Positions 15,222 to 24,607 are shown, counted from the stretch's first letter. The stretch: 39,433 nt of DNA from Bacteroidota bacterium (GCA_023396415.1 JAEWWJ010000041.1:1-39433); one strand, 5' to 3'. The notes: generated by a model not told the origin, from the letters alone. Translations and numbers: made by a program.

Positions 15222-18200
15222 TGACATTCCGTGTTGTATTTGACTTTAAATAGTAAGCATTGACCATCCGTTTGTAGAAAGGATGCAAATCAATTGGATT
15301 GGTTCTCAAAGTTTCTCTTTGTTTTTCAATCATCCTCTTATACTCTAAAATTTCCTCAGAGTTTCCTATATTTTTTCCTTTAAACTCCTCTGATTCTCTT
15401 CTCTCCTCCTGCTCTCTTTCTTTCAAGGCTTTCTCTGATTCAAGTAATCTTACAACAATTTCATTGTTTAACTCGAGCAACTGTTGATTCATACGCTTAT
15501 TCACCAAATCTTCTTCAAATTTTTCCATTTGTTCAAGCACACTGTTAAGACCTTGGTCTCCCTGTTGGCCTTCTGACTTAAGGCCGTCAATCATTTGTTT
15601 TAGTTCATTTCTTAGTGCCTCTTGTTGGGCTGCCATACGCGCCATTTCCTCACTCATCCCCTTTCCTTTGCCTTGACCCTTTTTTCCATCCATAGCATCC
15701 TTCAGCTGCTGACCAAGAGCTTCTTGCATCTCGCGCATATTCTGTAAACTCTTTCCACTTTGTTTTTCTTTGCCTTTTCCCTTGCCCTTTCCTTTGCCAT
15801 CTTGCGGACTTGGCATTCCCATACTTTCCTGCATCTTTTTTAAAGCTTCATCGAGCAGTAAAGCCAAATTATTCAAGCCCATCATGGTATATTGCTGCGA
15901 ATTTAAAGCATTTTGTGTGAGGCGATCTTTCAGCAGGCTTTGGATTTCTTCCATACGTCGCTTGACATTGGCGGTTTCAGTGAAAACAAAATTTTCGATC
16001 ATTGGTTGACGTTTGCTCAATGCTACTAACGAGTCGTTGACTACTCTAAATGATTCATTGATAATACTTTGACTCTTAATTACATCCACGTATGCAGGGT
16101 CGTCGCGTTTGGTGTTGGAAAGCGTTGTCAATAAATCTTCTTGATGAATTGAAAGTCGCAAAATATTTTCTAAAAGAAACCTAAGTGCTTCAGCATCTTC
16201 TTCTTGTTGATCATTCATGCTTTCTTTCATCATCATTTCGAGCTGCTTACCCAGGGCTTTCATCTTTTCAGCTCCTGACTTCTGTGAGGCCTTCGACGTT
16301 TTGCGTTTATTTTTCGACAACTCATCACTGCCTTCCTGCATGTCCTGTTCGATTGACTCTTGCTGCTCATCCGTTGATTGGAGCTCAAAAGGCTGTTCCA
16401 AATCTTGGTTTACATTTCGCAATGAATCAAGTGTTCGCATCTCCTTTTTGAAAGCCTCTTGTATATCCTTAAGATTCTCGTTCAGTTGCTCTTTACTCTC
16501 GCTAATATCATCGGTTTTTTCAGCATTTTCCTTCAGTTCTTCTGCCAACTGATCCAATTGCTTGGTCAGCTCGTCCATAGCTTTTTCAACTTGTAACTGT
16601 TCAAGCAATGCCAAATTACGATCCAAAAGCTGCTCCAACTCCTCACCCGACATCTCCATTTTTTTCAAAATATCCGACATCTGATCCTTGTTCATTTCCA
16701 ACAACAGCTTTTCAAGCTCCTCCATCATTTTCCTTATGTCTTCTGGAATCACCTTTTCCAGCAGCTCATCAATGCGTTGTTGCTTCTCGAGCAGGCTCTC
16801 ATTTTTAAGTTCATGGTCGCGGTTAAATTCAGTCAAATCTTTTCTGTCCTTTTTCAACGATTCCATTTCACTATTTAAGTCGTTTTGCTTTTTCATCAGG
16901 CGACCTAACTTTTGCTGATCGTTGGCATCCAGGTCTCTTTTAAGCATCAACTTTTTATTCAGATCCATCGCCTCTAGCTTGATCTCAGCAGCCTTTTTTA
17001 CTGCTGTTTCCAAACGTTGGGTAAGGTTTTCTTCTTTGGTTTTGGAGATAGAATCTAAAGCAGACAAGGAAATGAATTGAACATCGTAAGCACGACTTTT
17101 TACAGTTTTTGGACCATTAACAGCATCGTTATCGCTCAAAATAAACTGAACACTCAACTTTTGTCCCTTCTCAGCGCTGATAGTATCTAAATTGATACTA
17201 TGGAAAAACTGTTGTTTCAAATCGCTTCCATTCAAAACAAGTCGTTCCTCCCACTCTTTCAAAGGCTGATCAGTTTTCTGATCGAAAATTTTAGTTTGCA
17301 CCCGCAAATTGCTAAAACCATAATCATCGCTAATAATTCCCGTGAAAAAATTGATTGTCTTGAGTTCGTCTTGCGCATCCAATTGGTTGATTTGCAAACT
17401 CGGAAACTCGTCCTTAATCACCTCAATAAAAATATCAAGTCCCTCATTTTCTGTTGAGTAAGCATTTTTGGCAGCAATTTGCATTTTAACTGTCTGCAGT
17501 GCTGTCATTTCCAAAACAAAAGCATCCCTAACCTTTTGTGCATTAACGATTAATGAATCCATCGCAATAGATAATTCATCCGTATCGCGCGTAAAAAATT
17601 TCCATTCCAATTTGGTTCCCTCGGGTACCATAAGATAGGTCAGATCTTCAACGTGCGCAGAAACACGATTAATATAGGAGGGAAAAATCAATTGCGCTTC
17701 ATATTTTAGCAAAAGAGGTTTCGGACGAACTACCAATGTATATCGCTGACTCTCATAAGGTCCACCTACAATGAAGAAATCGAGAGATGCACCTACCTTC
17801 TTAAACAGATGGCTTCGCTTGTTAACTGTTGATTTGTCCATCGCGTATTTTACACCTCCTGCCTCAATAAAAAACTGTGTTGGAATCTCCTCCCCTTTCA
17901 CCTCCATTTCCAAAAGAAAATCATCATGCTGCAAAAGCTCTAAAGAGGTATTTAGTATGCTAACCTCAAATGGCAACGGCTTGATAAACTGCTTGTTGTA
18001 AGCCAATATCCGCTGCGACGGTTGAACTATGGCCTCTGGAAAGAAAGCAGAAAAGAATAGAACAAACAAGAAAAAACCAACAGCCGTCCAAACAACGCGC
18101 CTGTTTTCAAAAAAATGAATGGCTGTGGCAAAGGAAATCTTATTCAATCGGGCTTCTTTTTGCACAATGGCAGCCATCAGAAGGTCGCTATCAGAACTTT

Positions 18201-18567
18201 GTTTATCAAGATCTTGCTTTAACTGCAATGTATTCAACAGCTGATCATTCACTTCGTTAGGAAAAAGCCGACCGATCAAACGCGCAGCATCATTTAGGGG
18301 CATTGATTTCCGGTACAGCAACAGTCTATAAGCCGAAATGCCAACTTGAAAAACAAGTAGATAGGCAAGCAAAAGCAAAAAAGAGTAAAACATCACCAAC
18401 CTCACCGTGCCGGGCAAAAAAGCAAAATATTCAATAAAGTTAAACAACAAAAAAACAACAGATATCAAAAGAAACGACAGCAACAAGCCATTTATAAGCT
18501 TGTTTTTGAAGTACTTTCGAATAAACCGCTCAATGTTAAAAACAATATTTGTGTCAAAAGCTGTCAT
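15199..18567 (-). CDS. DUF4175 family membrane protein with long coiled coil
   Basis: A 1122-residue protein. Two or three membrane helices lie in the first 170 residues (about 25-45, 55-78, 150-170). A beta-rich extracytoplasmic part follows (about 180-500), then a long Glu/Lys/Gln-rich coiled coil (about 520-1090) with low-complexity stretches (GKGKGKGKEKQSGK and KKGQGKGKGM). This is the layout of DUF4175, a Bacteroidota family of unknown function usually found near this group of genes. The 3' end overlaps the next gene by 23 bases. It is transcribed away from the M1 peptidase gene, with an inverted repeat in its leader. Confidence 0.88.
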   Translation of the reverse strand: MTAFDTNIVFNIERFIRKYFKNKLINGLLLSFLLISVVFLLFNFIEYFAFLPGTVRLVMFYSFLLLLAYLLVFQVGISAYRLLLYRKSMPLNDAARLIGRLFPNEVNDQLLNTLQLKQDLDKQSSDSDLLMAAIVQKEARLNKISFATAIHFFENRRVVWTAVGFFLFVLFFSAFFPEAIVQPSQRILAYNKQFIKPLPFEVSILNTSLELLQHDDFLLEMEVKGEEIPTQFFIEAGGVKYAMDKSTVNKRSHLFKKVGASLDFFIVGGPYESQRYTLVVRPKPLLLKYEAQLIFPSYINRVSAHVEDLTYLMVPEGTKLEWKFFTRDTDELSIAMDSLIVNAQKVRDAFVLEMTALQTVKMQIAAKNAYSTENEGLDIFIEVIKDEFPSLQINQLDAQDELKTINFFTGIISDDYGFSNLRVQTKIFDQKTDQPLKEWEERLVLNGSDLKQQFFHSINLDTISAEKGQKLSVQFILSDNDAVNGPKTVKSRAYDVQFISLSALDSISKTKEENLTQRLETAVKKAAEIKLEAMDLNKKLMLKRDLDANDQQKLGRLMKKQNDLNSEMESLKKDRKDLTEFNRDHELKNESLLEKQQRIDELLEKVIPEDIRKMMEELEKLLLEMNKDQMSDILKKMEMSGEELEQLLDRNLALLEQLQVEKAMDELTKQLDQLAEELKENAEKTDDISESKEQLNENLKDIQEAFKKEMRTLDSLRNVNQDLEQPFELQSTDEQQESIEQDMQEGSDELSKNKRKTSKASQKSGAEKMKALGKQLEMMMKESMNDQQEEDAEALRFLLENILRLSIHQEDLLTTLSNTKRDDPAYVDVIKSQSIINESFRVVNDSLVALSKRQPMIENFVFTETANVKRRMEEIQSLLKDRLTQNALNSQQYTMMGLNNLALLLDEALKKMQESMGMPSPQDGKGKGKGKGKEKQSGKSLQNMREMQEALGQQLKDAMDGKKGQGKGKGMSEEMARMAAQQEALRNELKQMIDGLKSEGQQGDQGLNSVLEQMEKFEEDLVNKRMNQQLLELNNEIVVRLLESEKALKEREQEERRESEEFKGKNIGNSEEILEYKRMIEKQRETLRTNPIDLHPFYKRMVNAYYLKSNTTRNVNGNNPED

Positions 18568-18584
18568 GGATTTATAAAAAATTA

Positions 18585-18608
18585 ACCTTTACCGAATCCG
18601 GTAAAGGT
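18585..18608. promoter_or_regulatory. Perfect inverted repeat in the DUF4175 leader
   Basis: ACCTTTACCG-AATC-CGGTAAAGGT is a perfect 10-bp palindrome with a 4-base loop, ending 18 bases upstream of the DUF4175 start. A minus-strand -7 element (TATATTTG, plus 18629-18636) lies just upstream, so the repeat would fall at the start of that mRNA. It may act as an operator or as an RNA hairpin. Confidence 0.7.
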
Positions 18609-18675
18609 AGGAATGTTATTTTAGCCGACAAATATAACACGAGTTCGAGCATCGAGTTCAATAATACCTTATCAA

Positions 18676-20649
18676 ATGTATATGAAAAAAATTTTATTAA
18701 CATTATTTATCTTCACTGCCCTGGCTACAATGGCCCAGCAAACACCCGAACACACACACGACCGCTATTGCCGCCACTATCCCGAAAATCCAATCAATCC
18801 AAAGTTTGCATGGCGTAGCGACTGGCAAAGTCCATATTTGTTTGATTATGATGTTCATTTCTATTTCCTTGATATTGAAGTAAGTAACATGAATATCAAC
18901 ATCAGTGGAACCACACAAATTCACGCTACAGTAACCGCACCTGTTTTGGATACTTTTGCTTTTGAACTCATCGGTCAGATGCAAGTTTCAGCCTTCACCT
19001 TCAACGGTACTACTTACACTGAGTTTGTTCGCGAAGGCGACAATGTGCTTGTTCCGGTAGCACCGGTTAGCATGGGCGAAAACATCATTGCCTCCATCAC
19101 TTACGCAGGAACCCCTCCTACCGGTGGATTTTTTGCGGGCGTCTCCAATGCCTACAGCAATGCTTTCCAGAAAAACGTGACCTGGTCACTGTCGGAACCT
19201 TTTGCAGCTAAAAGTTGGTTCCCCTGCAAACAAGATTTACCCGACAAAGCCGATTCTGTTTGGGTGTACATCACCACTCCTGTTGGCACTATGGCCGGAT
19301 CGCAAGGTTTGCTCACCAACGTAAGCACCATGCCCAACGGCAAACCTCGTTTTGAGTGGAAATCCAACTACCCGATTGCATACTACCTGATTTCATTCGC
19401 TGTGGCTGATTATCAAGAGTATAACGTTTATGCTAAACCGCAAGAGATGCAAGGCGACTCCATTTTAGTTCAAAATTTTGTTTATAACCATCCCAACTTC
19501 TTACCCCAGTACACCAACAGCATCAACGCGGTGGTTCCTATGATTGAATTGTTTTCTGATAAATACAAACTCTATCCGTTTTGGGAAGAAAAATATGGAC
19601 ACTGCATTACCCAGCTCGGTGGAGGTATGGAACACCAAACCATGACTACCATCGGTGGTTTAGGCTTCGATTTGGTTGCCCATGAACTCGGACATATGTG
19701 GTTTGGCGACAATGTTACTTGTGCCACTTGGAGCGATATTTGGATCAATGAGGGATTTGCCACATACAGCAATTATTTGGCACAAGAGTTCATCAACGGC
19801 TGGAATGCCGGTCAATCGTTTATGATTGGAACGCAAAACAGTGTAACATCACAATCAGGTGGAAGTGTGTATATTCCACCGGCAGAAGTAACACAAGAAA
19901 ACACATGGCGCATCTTCAATGGCAGATTATCGTACGATAAAGGTGCCGCAATCATCCATACTTTGAGGCACGAAATCAACAACGATGAGCTCTTCTTCCA
20001 AGTTTTAAAAACCTTCCAAAATCAGTTTTCTGATAGCACCGCAACAGGCGAAGACTTCAAAATGGTAGCACAAAACGTTACAGGCATGGACTTCGAACAA
20101 TTTTTCGACCAATGGTATTACGGCCAAGGCTATCCTCGATACAGTATCGAATGGTATATGACAGGTACAGGAATCCATCTCGATGTTACCCAAACTACCT
20201 CCTCCACTACCCCACTCTTCAAAATGACCCTCGACTACAAACTCACCTTCAGCGATGGAACAAGTACTGTTGTGCGGTTGTTTCAAGACAATAATTTCAA
20301 CCAATTTGATGTGCCGGTTGATAAACAAGTGGTTGCGGTAAGTGTTGATCCCAACAACTGGACCTTCGAAAAAGTGAACAGCATCGTGGTTTCGATACCT
20401 CAACAAGACAACCCGGCATTTTTTACCTTCGGACCCAACCCTGCCCAAAACCATATCAACATTTATATGGGTGGAACCGAACAAAAAGTTTACGAAGTAA
20501 TTGTGAGCGATTTAAGTGGAAAAACCATTCTGAAGGAACGTTTTAACAGCTTGCAACATCAACTCAATTTAGAAAATATCTCAAACGGAGCCTATCTACT
20601 GCAACTCACCAACGGAACACAACATTTCACACGTAGGTTTATTAAATAA
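18676..20649 (+). CDS. M1-family zinc metallopeptidase with type IX secretion signal
   Basis: A 657-residue secreted aminopeptidase-like enzyme. A signal peptide (about 1-22, ending TMAQ) is followed by an M1 N-terminal beta domain and the catalytic domain. The GxMEN-like substrate motif reads GGGMEHQT. The zinc site is HELGH (336-340) with Glu359 in WINEGFA, the exact HExxH-18-E spacing of M1. The last 80 or so residues form a type IX secretion sorting domain (FGPNPAQNHINIY, then NGAYLLQL, ending RRFIK), predicting export to the cell surface or medium. It probably degrades peptides outside the cell. The ATG at 18682 is an equally good start. Confidence 0.93.
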   Translation: MYMKKILLTLFIFTALATMAQQTPEHTHDRYCRHYPENPINPKFAWRSDWQSPYLFDYDVHFYFLDIEVSNMNINISGTTQIHATVTAPVLDTFAFELIGQMQVSAFTFNGTTYTEFVREGDNVLVPVAPVSMGENIIASITYAGTPPTGGFFAGVSNAYSNAFQKNVTWSLSEPFAAKSWFPCKQDLPDKADSVWVYITTPVGTMAGSQGLLTNVSTMPNGKPRFEWKSNYPIAYYLISFAVADYQEYNVYAKPQEMQGDSILVQNFVYNHPNFLPQYTNSINAVVPMIELFSDKYKLYPFWEEKYGHCITQLGGGMEHQTMTTIGGLGFDLVAHELGHMWFGDNVTCATWSDIWINEGFATYSNYLAQEFINGWNAGQSFMIGTQNSVTSQSGGSVYIPPAEVTQENTWRIFNGRLSYDKGAAIIHTLRHEINNDELFFQVLKTFQNQFSDSTATGEDFKMVAQNVTGMDFEQFFDQWYYGQGYPRYSIEWYMTGTGIHLDVTQTTSSTTPLFKMTLDYKLTFSDGTSTVVRLFQDNNFNQFDVPVDKQVVAVSVDPNNWTFEKVNSIVVSIPQQDNPAFFTFGPNPAQNHINIYMGGTEQKVYEVIVSDLSGKTILKERFNSLQHQLNLENISNGAYLLQLTNGTQHFTRRFIK

Positions 20650-20696
20650 TTGACTGCAATATATTTATAAGTATTTTTTCTTTCAAAAATTAAATA

Positions 20697-20723
20697 GAAA
20701 GCCTTGCTTTTGGCAAGGCTTTC
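20697..20723 (+). terminator. Terminator after the M1 peptidase gene
   Basis: GAAAGCCTTGC and GCAAGGCTTTC form an 11-bp hairpin with a 5-base loop, 48 bases after the stop codon. The following T run is short, so termination may be partial. Confidence 0.7.
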
Positions 20724-20777
20724 CTATTTCCGGGCTTTGAGATTCGGTCCTATTGTAAAATCATTGAAAGCCCAACT

Positions 20778-20808
20778 TTTGAGTGTGTGGGACGATAGCT
20801 TACCTTTG
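20778..20808 (+). promoter_or_regulatory. Bacteroidota-type promoter of gltX
   Basis: TTTG (20778-20781), 19 bases, then TACCTTTG (20801-20808) match the -33 and -7 elements of the phylum's housekeeping sigma factor. The start of transcription would be about 10-15 bases before the gltX ATG. Confidence 0.8.
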
Positions 20809-20827
20809 CACCAGAATTTTAACCCTT

Positions 20828-22348
20828 ATGAACAAAAATATTCGCGTCCGTTTCGCGCCCAGTCCTACTGGCCCATTGCACATAGGTGGCGTAAGAACAG
20901 CCCTTTACAATTACCTATTTGCCCGCAAACATGGCGGAACAATGATCTTGCGCATCGAAGATACTGACCAAGGCCGATTAGTAGCCGGCGCCGAAGAATA
21001 CATCATTGATTCGTTGGCTTGGTGCGGCATTCATTTCGATGAAAGCGTTTCTGTTGGCGGCCCTCATGCGCCTTATCGCCAAAGCGAACGCAAGGCACTC
21101 TACCAACAATTCAGCGACCAACTCATTGCCTCAGGCCACGCATATTACGCTTTCGATACACCCGAAGAACTCGAGGCTTTGCGCAACCAAGCCGAAGCCG
21201 AAAAACAAACTTTTACCTATAACGCACAAAGCCGAAAAGGTCTTCGGAACAGTCTCAATTTGAGTCAACACGAAGTAAACCAATTGCTTAAAGATCAAAT
21301 ACCTTTCGTGGTACGTTTCTGTATTCCTGAAAATACTGAAATCGCTATGGATGACATCATCCGCGGAAGGGTAGTTGTTCAATCGGAAACATTGGATGAC
21401 AAAGTGCTTTTCAAATCGGATGGAATGCCAACCTACCATCTGGCCAACATCGTTGACGATCACCTGATGGAAATCAGCCATGTAATCAGAGGTGAAGAAT
21501 GGTTGCCTTCATTGCCATTGCACATGCTTCTTTATCAAGCATTTGGATGGGATGCGCCTCAATTTGCACATCTTCCCCTGCTACTAAAACCCGACGGGAA
21601 TGGCAAACTCAGCAAACGCGACGGCGATAGGCTTGGTTTTCCGGTTTTTCCCCTGGCCTGGAACGATCCCAAAACAAACGAAATTTATAACGGCTATCGT
21701 GAATCGGGATACTTTCCTGATGCTTTTGTGAATATGTTGGCGCTGTTGGGCTGGAATCCCGGAACAGAACAAGAAATCTTTTCGATGGATGAACTCATCA
21801 CTGCTTTTTCGCTCGAAAGGGTAGGGAAGGCAGGCTCTAAATTCGATCCTGAAAAAACAAAGTGGTTCAACCACCAATATTTGATTCAACGCAGCGATAC
21901 TGAAATAGCAAATTTATTTTTGCCTTTGCTACACGCAAAAAACATTCAACCATCTTTAGAAACTGTCATTCAAGTGGTTGCATTAACAAAAGAAAGAGTT
22001 CAGTTTGTACATGAATTGTGGAACGAATCCTTCTTCTTCTTTCTGTCGCCAACAACTTACGATGAACAAGTGGTGAAAAAACGTTGGAAAACCGAAACAC
22101 CCAACCAAATGAAGGAGTTGCACCAATTGCTCAGCGGCCTCCAAAATTTTGATTCTGCCACCTTAGACGACGCCATCAAACAGTGGATCGAAAGCAAAGG
22201 CTATGGAATAGGAGCCGTGATGAACGCCTTACGTTTGTTACTTGTCGGCGCTGCCAAAGGTCCTCACCTATCTGATATTATGACAGTGATTGGAAAAGAA
22301 GAAAGTCTGAACAGAATTGATTCCGGACTACAAGTCATTAAAATTTAA
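20828..22348 (+). CDS. gltX: Glutamyl-tRNA synthetase
   Basis: Charges tRNA-Glu with glutamate. This class I synthetase has the HIGH-type motif in RFAPSPTGPLHIGG at the N-terminus, the DTDQGR element and the KMSKS-type loop KLSKRDGDR, with a helical anticodon-binding C-terminus. At 506 residues it is full length. The ATG at 20828 is chosen because the conserved RVRFAPSPTG motif follows five residues later. A GTG at 20783 would overlap the promoter. It starts a short run with folB and the CWC gene. Confidence 0.97.
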   Translation: MNKNIRVRFAPSPTGPLHIGGVRTALYNYLFARKHGGTMILRIEDTDQGRLVAGAEEYIIDSLAWCGIHFDESVSVGGPHAPYRQSERKALYQQFSDQLIASGHAYYAFDTPEELEALRNQAEAEKQTFTYNAQSRKGLRNSLNLSQHEVNQLLKDQIPFVVRFCIPENTEIAMDDIIRGRVVVQSETLDDKVLFKSDGMPTYHLANIVDDHLMEISHVIRGEEWLPSLPLHMLLYQAFGWDAPQFAHLPLLLKPDGNGKLSKRDGDRLGFPVFPLAWNDPKTNEIYNGYRESGYFPDAFVNMLALLGWNPGTEQEIFSMDELITAFSLERVGKAGSKFDPEKTKWFNHQYLIQRSDTEIANLFLPLLHAKNIQPSLETVIQVVALTKERVQFVHELWNESFFFFLSPTTYDEQVVKKRWKTETPNQMKELHQLLSGLQNFDSATLDDAIKQWIESKGYGIGAVMNALRLLLVGAAKGPHLSDIMTVIGKEESLNRIDSGLQVIKI

Positions 22349-22365
22349 AAGATCATATCCCGATT

Positions 22366-22716
22366 ATGTCAACAATTTCAATCGAAGGAATGGAGTTTTA
22401 CGCCTATCATGGTCATTTTGCCGAAGAACAAATCATTGGCACCTGGTTCGTTGTTGACCTCTTCCTTAAAACTGATACAACGCGCGCCGAACAATCTGAT
22501 GATCTTCAAGACACGGTCAACTATCTTGAAGTATATCAGACTGTTAAACAGGAAATGCAAATCAGTTCCAAACTGCTTGAACATGTGGGCAGGAGGATAT
22601 TAAAAGCCATTCATCAACGGTTTCCGGCCGTTGAACATGCCAGTGTTAAAGTGAGAAAAATGAATCCACCCTTGGGTGGAAAAATGGATTTTGTGAGTCT
22701 TACCCTTGAAAGCTAA
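22366..22716 (+). CDS. folB: Dihydroneopterin aldolase
   Basis: Converts 7,8-dihydroneopterin to 6-hydroxymethyl-dihydropterin in folate synthesis. The 116-residue protein shows GMEFYAYHGHFAEEQ near the N-terminus (pterin-binding region with the conserved YxYHG), TVNYLEVY, and the C-terminal VRKMNPPLGGKMDFVSL. It is the typical length for the octameric FolB family. It starts 17 bases after gltX and is overlapped by the next gene. Confidence 0.94.
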   Translation: MSTISIEGMEFYAYHGHFAEEQIIGTWFVVDLFLKTDTTRAEQSDDLQDTVNYLEVYQTVKQEMQISSKLLEHVGRRILKAIHQRFPAVEHASVKVRKMNPPLGGKMDFVSLTLES

Positions 22717-22918
22717 ATTACAACTCATTGAACCAGAACGCTGTCCGCGCTGTGGTGCCGATTTTCATTGCAGCAAATCGGGCAAATGCTGGTGTTTTGA
22801 AGTCAGCACACCAACCTCTGTGCTTGAAATTTTGCACCGAACCTACAACAGCTGCATCTGTCCAAAATGCTTGAACGAACTCATCAAAAATAGCAAAGCA
22901 GGAGGTTTGGAAGAATGA
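22706..22918 (+). CDS. Cysteine-rich CWC family protein
   Basis: A 70-residue protein with a dense set of cysteines (CPRCGADFHCSKSGKCWCF, then CICPKCLNEL), matching the cysteine-rich CWC family named after its CWC motif, here in KCWCF. It is likely a small metal-binding protein, and no function is known. It starts with TTG at 22706, overlapping the folB stop by 11 bases, which suggests coupled translation. No ATG precedes the cysteine motif in frame. Confidence 0.8.
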   Translation: MKAKLQLIEPERCPRCGADFHCSKSGKCWCFEVSTPTSVLEILHRTYNSCICPKCLNELIKNSKAGGLEE

Positions 22919-22937
22919 AGTTTTTCTTGTATCTTTG
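22906..22937 (+). promoter_or_regulatory. Promoter of tRNA-Cys
   Basis: TTTG (22906-22909), 20 bases, then TATCTTTG (22930-22937) is an excellent match to the Bacteroidota consensus. The tRNA begins 15 bases further on. Confidence 0.82.
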
Positions 22938-22952
22938 CTGCCCCAAAAAAGC

Positions 22953-23026
22953 GGTCTCGTGGCCGAGTGGCTAGGCAGCGGTCTGCAAAACCGTGTACAG
23001 CGGTTCGAATCCGCTCGAGACCTCCA
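22953..23026 (+). tRNA. tRNA-Cys (anticodon GCA)
   Basis: The 74-base gene folds as a full cloverleaf. The acceptor GGTCTCG pairs with CGAGACC, the anticodon loop contains GCA, the T loop reads TTCGAAT, the discriminator is T, and CCA is encoded. Its last 17 or so bases are the attachment site of the mobile element that follows. The gene itself is left intact. Confidence 0.97.
23008..23024. repeat. Attachment repeat, left copy
   Basis: AATCCGCTCGAGACCTC, inside the T arm and acceptor of tRNA-Cys. It is identical to 29928-29944. Confidence 0.92.
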
Positions 23027-23038
23027 AAGACGTGTAAA

Positions 23039-23064
23039 GATTGCAGCGTAAAGTTGCAATCTTG
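23039..23064 (+). terminator. Hairpin downstream of tRNA-Cys
   Basis: AAGATTGCA and TGCAATCTT pair around a short loop about 12 bases after the tRNA. It belongs to the inserted element and may replace the original tRNA terminator. The T tract is weak. Confidence 0.45.
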
Positions 23065-23135
23065 CACATCTTCAAGGGTTTAATCTTTTGTTGGATTAAG
23101 ATTAAATCAGGTTCTTTCAATGTTTTGCGGCAAAA

Positions 23136-23157
23136 TGTTTACCAATTGTTTACCAAT
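23136..23157. repeat. Two tandem TGTTTACCAAT sites (likely integrase arm sites)
   Basis: TGTTTACCAAT is repeated exactly at 23136-23146 and 23147-23157, about 110 bases inside the left attachment core. TGTTAACCAA at 29880-29889 near the right end is similar. Short repeats at this distance from the core are typical of tyrosine integrase arm sites. Confidence 0.6.
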
Positions 23158-23173
23158 TAATACATTTTGAGCA

Positions 23174-24358
23174 ATGACAACAGCTACTTTCAAGATCGTT
23201 TTACGAAAAGACCATGTCCGGAAAAATGGTCAATATTTGCTTTGTATGCGGGCTATCATCGCAAGAAAGTTAAAATTATTTCCGATTCTTAATTTTACCT
23301 GTTTTGATAAAGATTTTGATGAAGTGAATGGGATTGTCCGAAAGACAGATTCGGCACACTACCAAAAAAATCTATTGATTCAAAAGTATCTGAACAAAGC
23401 CAATAAGATCAATTTTGACTATGCTATTGAGGAAAAGACTTTATCTATTGATGAGTTTACAAAAGCCTTTCTGAATGACAATTATGGCTCCAAATCGTTT
23501 TATGAATACATTGAACACCTGATTAAGAAAAGGGAGGATGAGCTTGCAACCGAAACGATACAGTTTTACAAAAAGCAACTTTCAAAGCTCCGGAGGTTCC
23601 AGCCTAATCTTATGTTTTCAGAAGTCAATGGCGACTTTATCCAGGCTTACAAAAAATACATGATTCACAAGTTAGGGAACCAGGAAATAACCTGGTATAA
23701 GTCCCTGGAGTTTATTAAGCGTGTTTGCAACAGGGCTTATAAAGAGAAAAAGATAAATGAGCACCCATTAAGAGACCTGGAAATAAAAAGGCTGAAAGGT
23801 TCTACCAATCATCTTACCATTGATGAAATACACATACTGGAAGAAATGTACCGGAACTATGAGATAAAACCCAATTTGCGCAATGTGTTAAGATACTTTT
23901 TGTTTGCCTGTTATACCGGTATGAGATATAGAGATGTTCACGACCTCAGAGCTTCAAACATTGTCACGGTTGAGGGAATACAGGTTGTTGAATATGCGAT
24001 GCACAAAACCAAAAAACCGACTTTAACACCGTTAATTGAGCAAGCCGCAAACCTAATTCCGGATAACTTGCTGAAGTATCAAAAAGTCTTTAAGGTAACA
24101 ACCAATCAGGACACAAACAGAAAGCTTAAGACAATCATTCAGCTGGCAGGAATAGAAAAGGCTATTATCTTTCATTCGTCCCGTCACACGTGCTCAAACA
24201 TCCTTCTATCATTGAATATACCTACTGAGACCAGAGCAATGATAATAGGCGACACAGAGGAAGTACTAAAGGCTCATTACACAAAACAGAACATTTCATT
24301 GAAGGTTGAAGCGATGCAAAAATATTCTAACATTCTAAAAAACAAACCAATAACTTGA
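23174..24358 (+). CDS. Tyrosine recombinase (integrase) of the element
   Basis: Integrates and excises the element at tRNA-Cys. The 394-residue protein has an arm-binding N-terminus (about 1-85), a SAM-like core-binding domain (about 95-200) and a catalytic domain. The catalytic residues visible are Arg251 in ACYTGMRYRDV, the HxxR box HSSRH (His334, Arg337) and the nucleophile Tyr369 in KAHYTKQ. The second His/Trp position reads GDTE (Asp360), a mild departure. It is similar to the integrases of Bacteroidota mobile elements. The ATG at 23174 follows the arm-type repeats by 16 bases. Confidence 0.95.
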   Translation: MTTATFKIVLRKDHVRKNGQYLLCMRAIIARKLKLFPILNFTCFDKDFDEVNGIVRKTDSAHYQKNLLIQKYLNKANKINFDYAIEEKTLSIDEFTKAFLNDNYGSKSFYEYIEHLIKKREDELATETIQFYKKQLSKLRRFQPNLMFSEVNGDFIQAYKKYMIHKLGNQEITWYKSLEFIKRVCNRAYKEKKINEHPLRDLEIKRLKGSTNHLTIDEIHILEEMYRNYEIKPNLRNVLRYFLFACYTGMRYRDVHDLRASNIVTVEGIQVVEYAMHKTKKPTLTPLIEQAANLIPDNLLKYQKVFKVTTNQDTNRKLKTIIQLAGIEKAIIFHSSRHTCSNILLSLNIPTETRAMIIGDTEEVLKAHYTKQNISLKVEAMQKYSNILKNKPIT

Positions 24359-24550
24359 TTTTTAGGCTGTCATATTCTCAGGCATATAACATAAAAAGCG
24401 AAGCCGTAACGACCGAACGCCACAGGGCGGTGCGGGGTGTGAAGACGTACAAATGATGCGTTTTAAAACTTTTCACCCTTTAAAACACTGATTATCAATG
24501 ACAATTTGTAAAAATCACCGGAATTAGGTAAGATTAAAAAAGTACGGCAC
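24359..24550. other. Spacer with a GC-rich patch
   Basis: Non-coding DNA between the converging integrase and ligase genes. A stretch at about 24400-24445 is clearly richer in G and C than its surroundings and can fold (CGCC-ACA-GGGCG). No known RNA family was recognised. Confidence 0.4.
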
Positions 24551-24553
24551 GAA

Positions 24554-24585
24554 AAAAGCCTGGACGTTTTAATCCAGGCTTTTTA
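24554..24585. terminator. Bidirectional terminator between integrase and ligase genes
   Basis: AAAAGCCTGGA and TCCAGGCTTTT form an 11-bp hairpin flanked by A and T runs, so it can end transcription from both sides. It separates the convergent integrase and ligase transcripts. Confidence 0.85.
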
Positions 24586-24607
24586 TTACGTATTGATATA
24601 GTGCGCT

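Noticed and set aside
15299..17000. Several Ser/Phe/Leu-rich plus-strand frames
   Set aside because: They are the reverse of the Glu/Lys-rich coiled coil of DUF4175, an effect of composition.
20783..20827. GTG start for gltX
   Set aside because: It lies within the promoter and adds 15 residues ahead of the conserved N-terminus.
22718..23067. Minus-strand open frames over the CWC gene and tRNA-Cys
   Set aside because: They run antisense through a clear tRNA and a cysteine-motif gene and show no family features.
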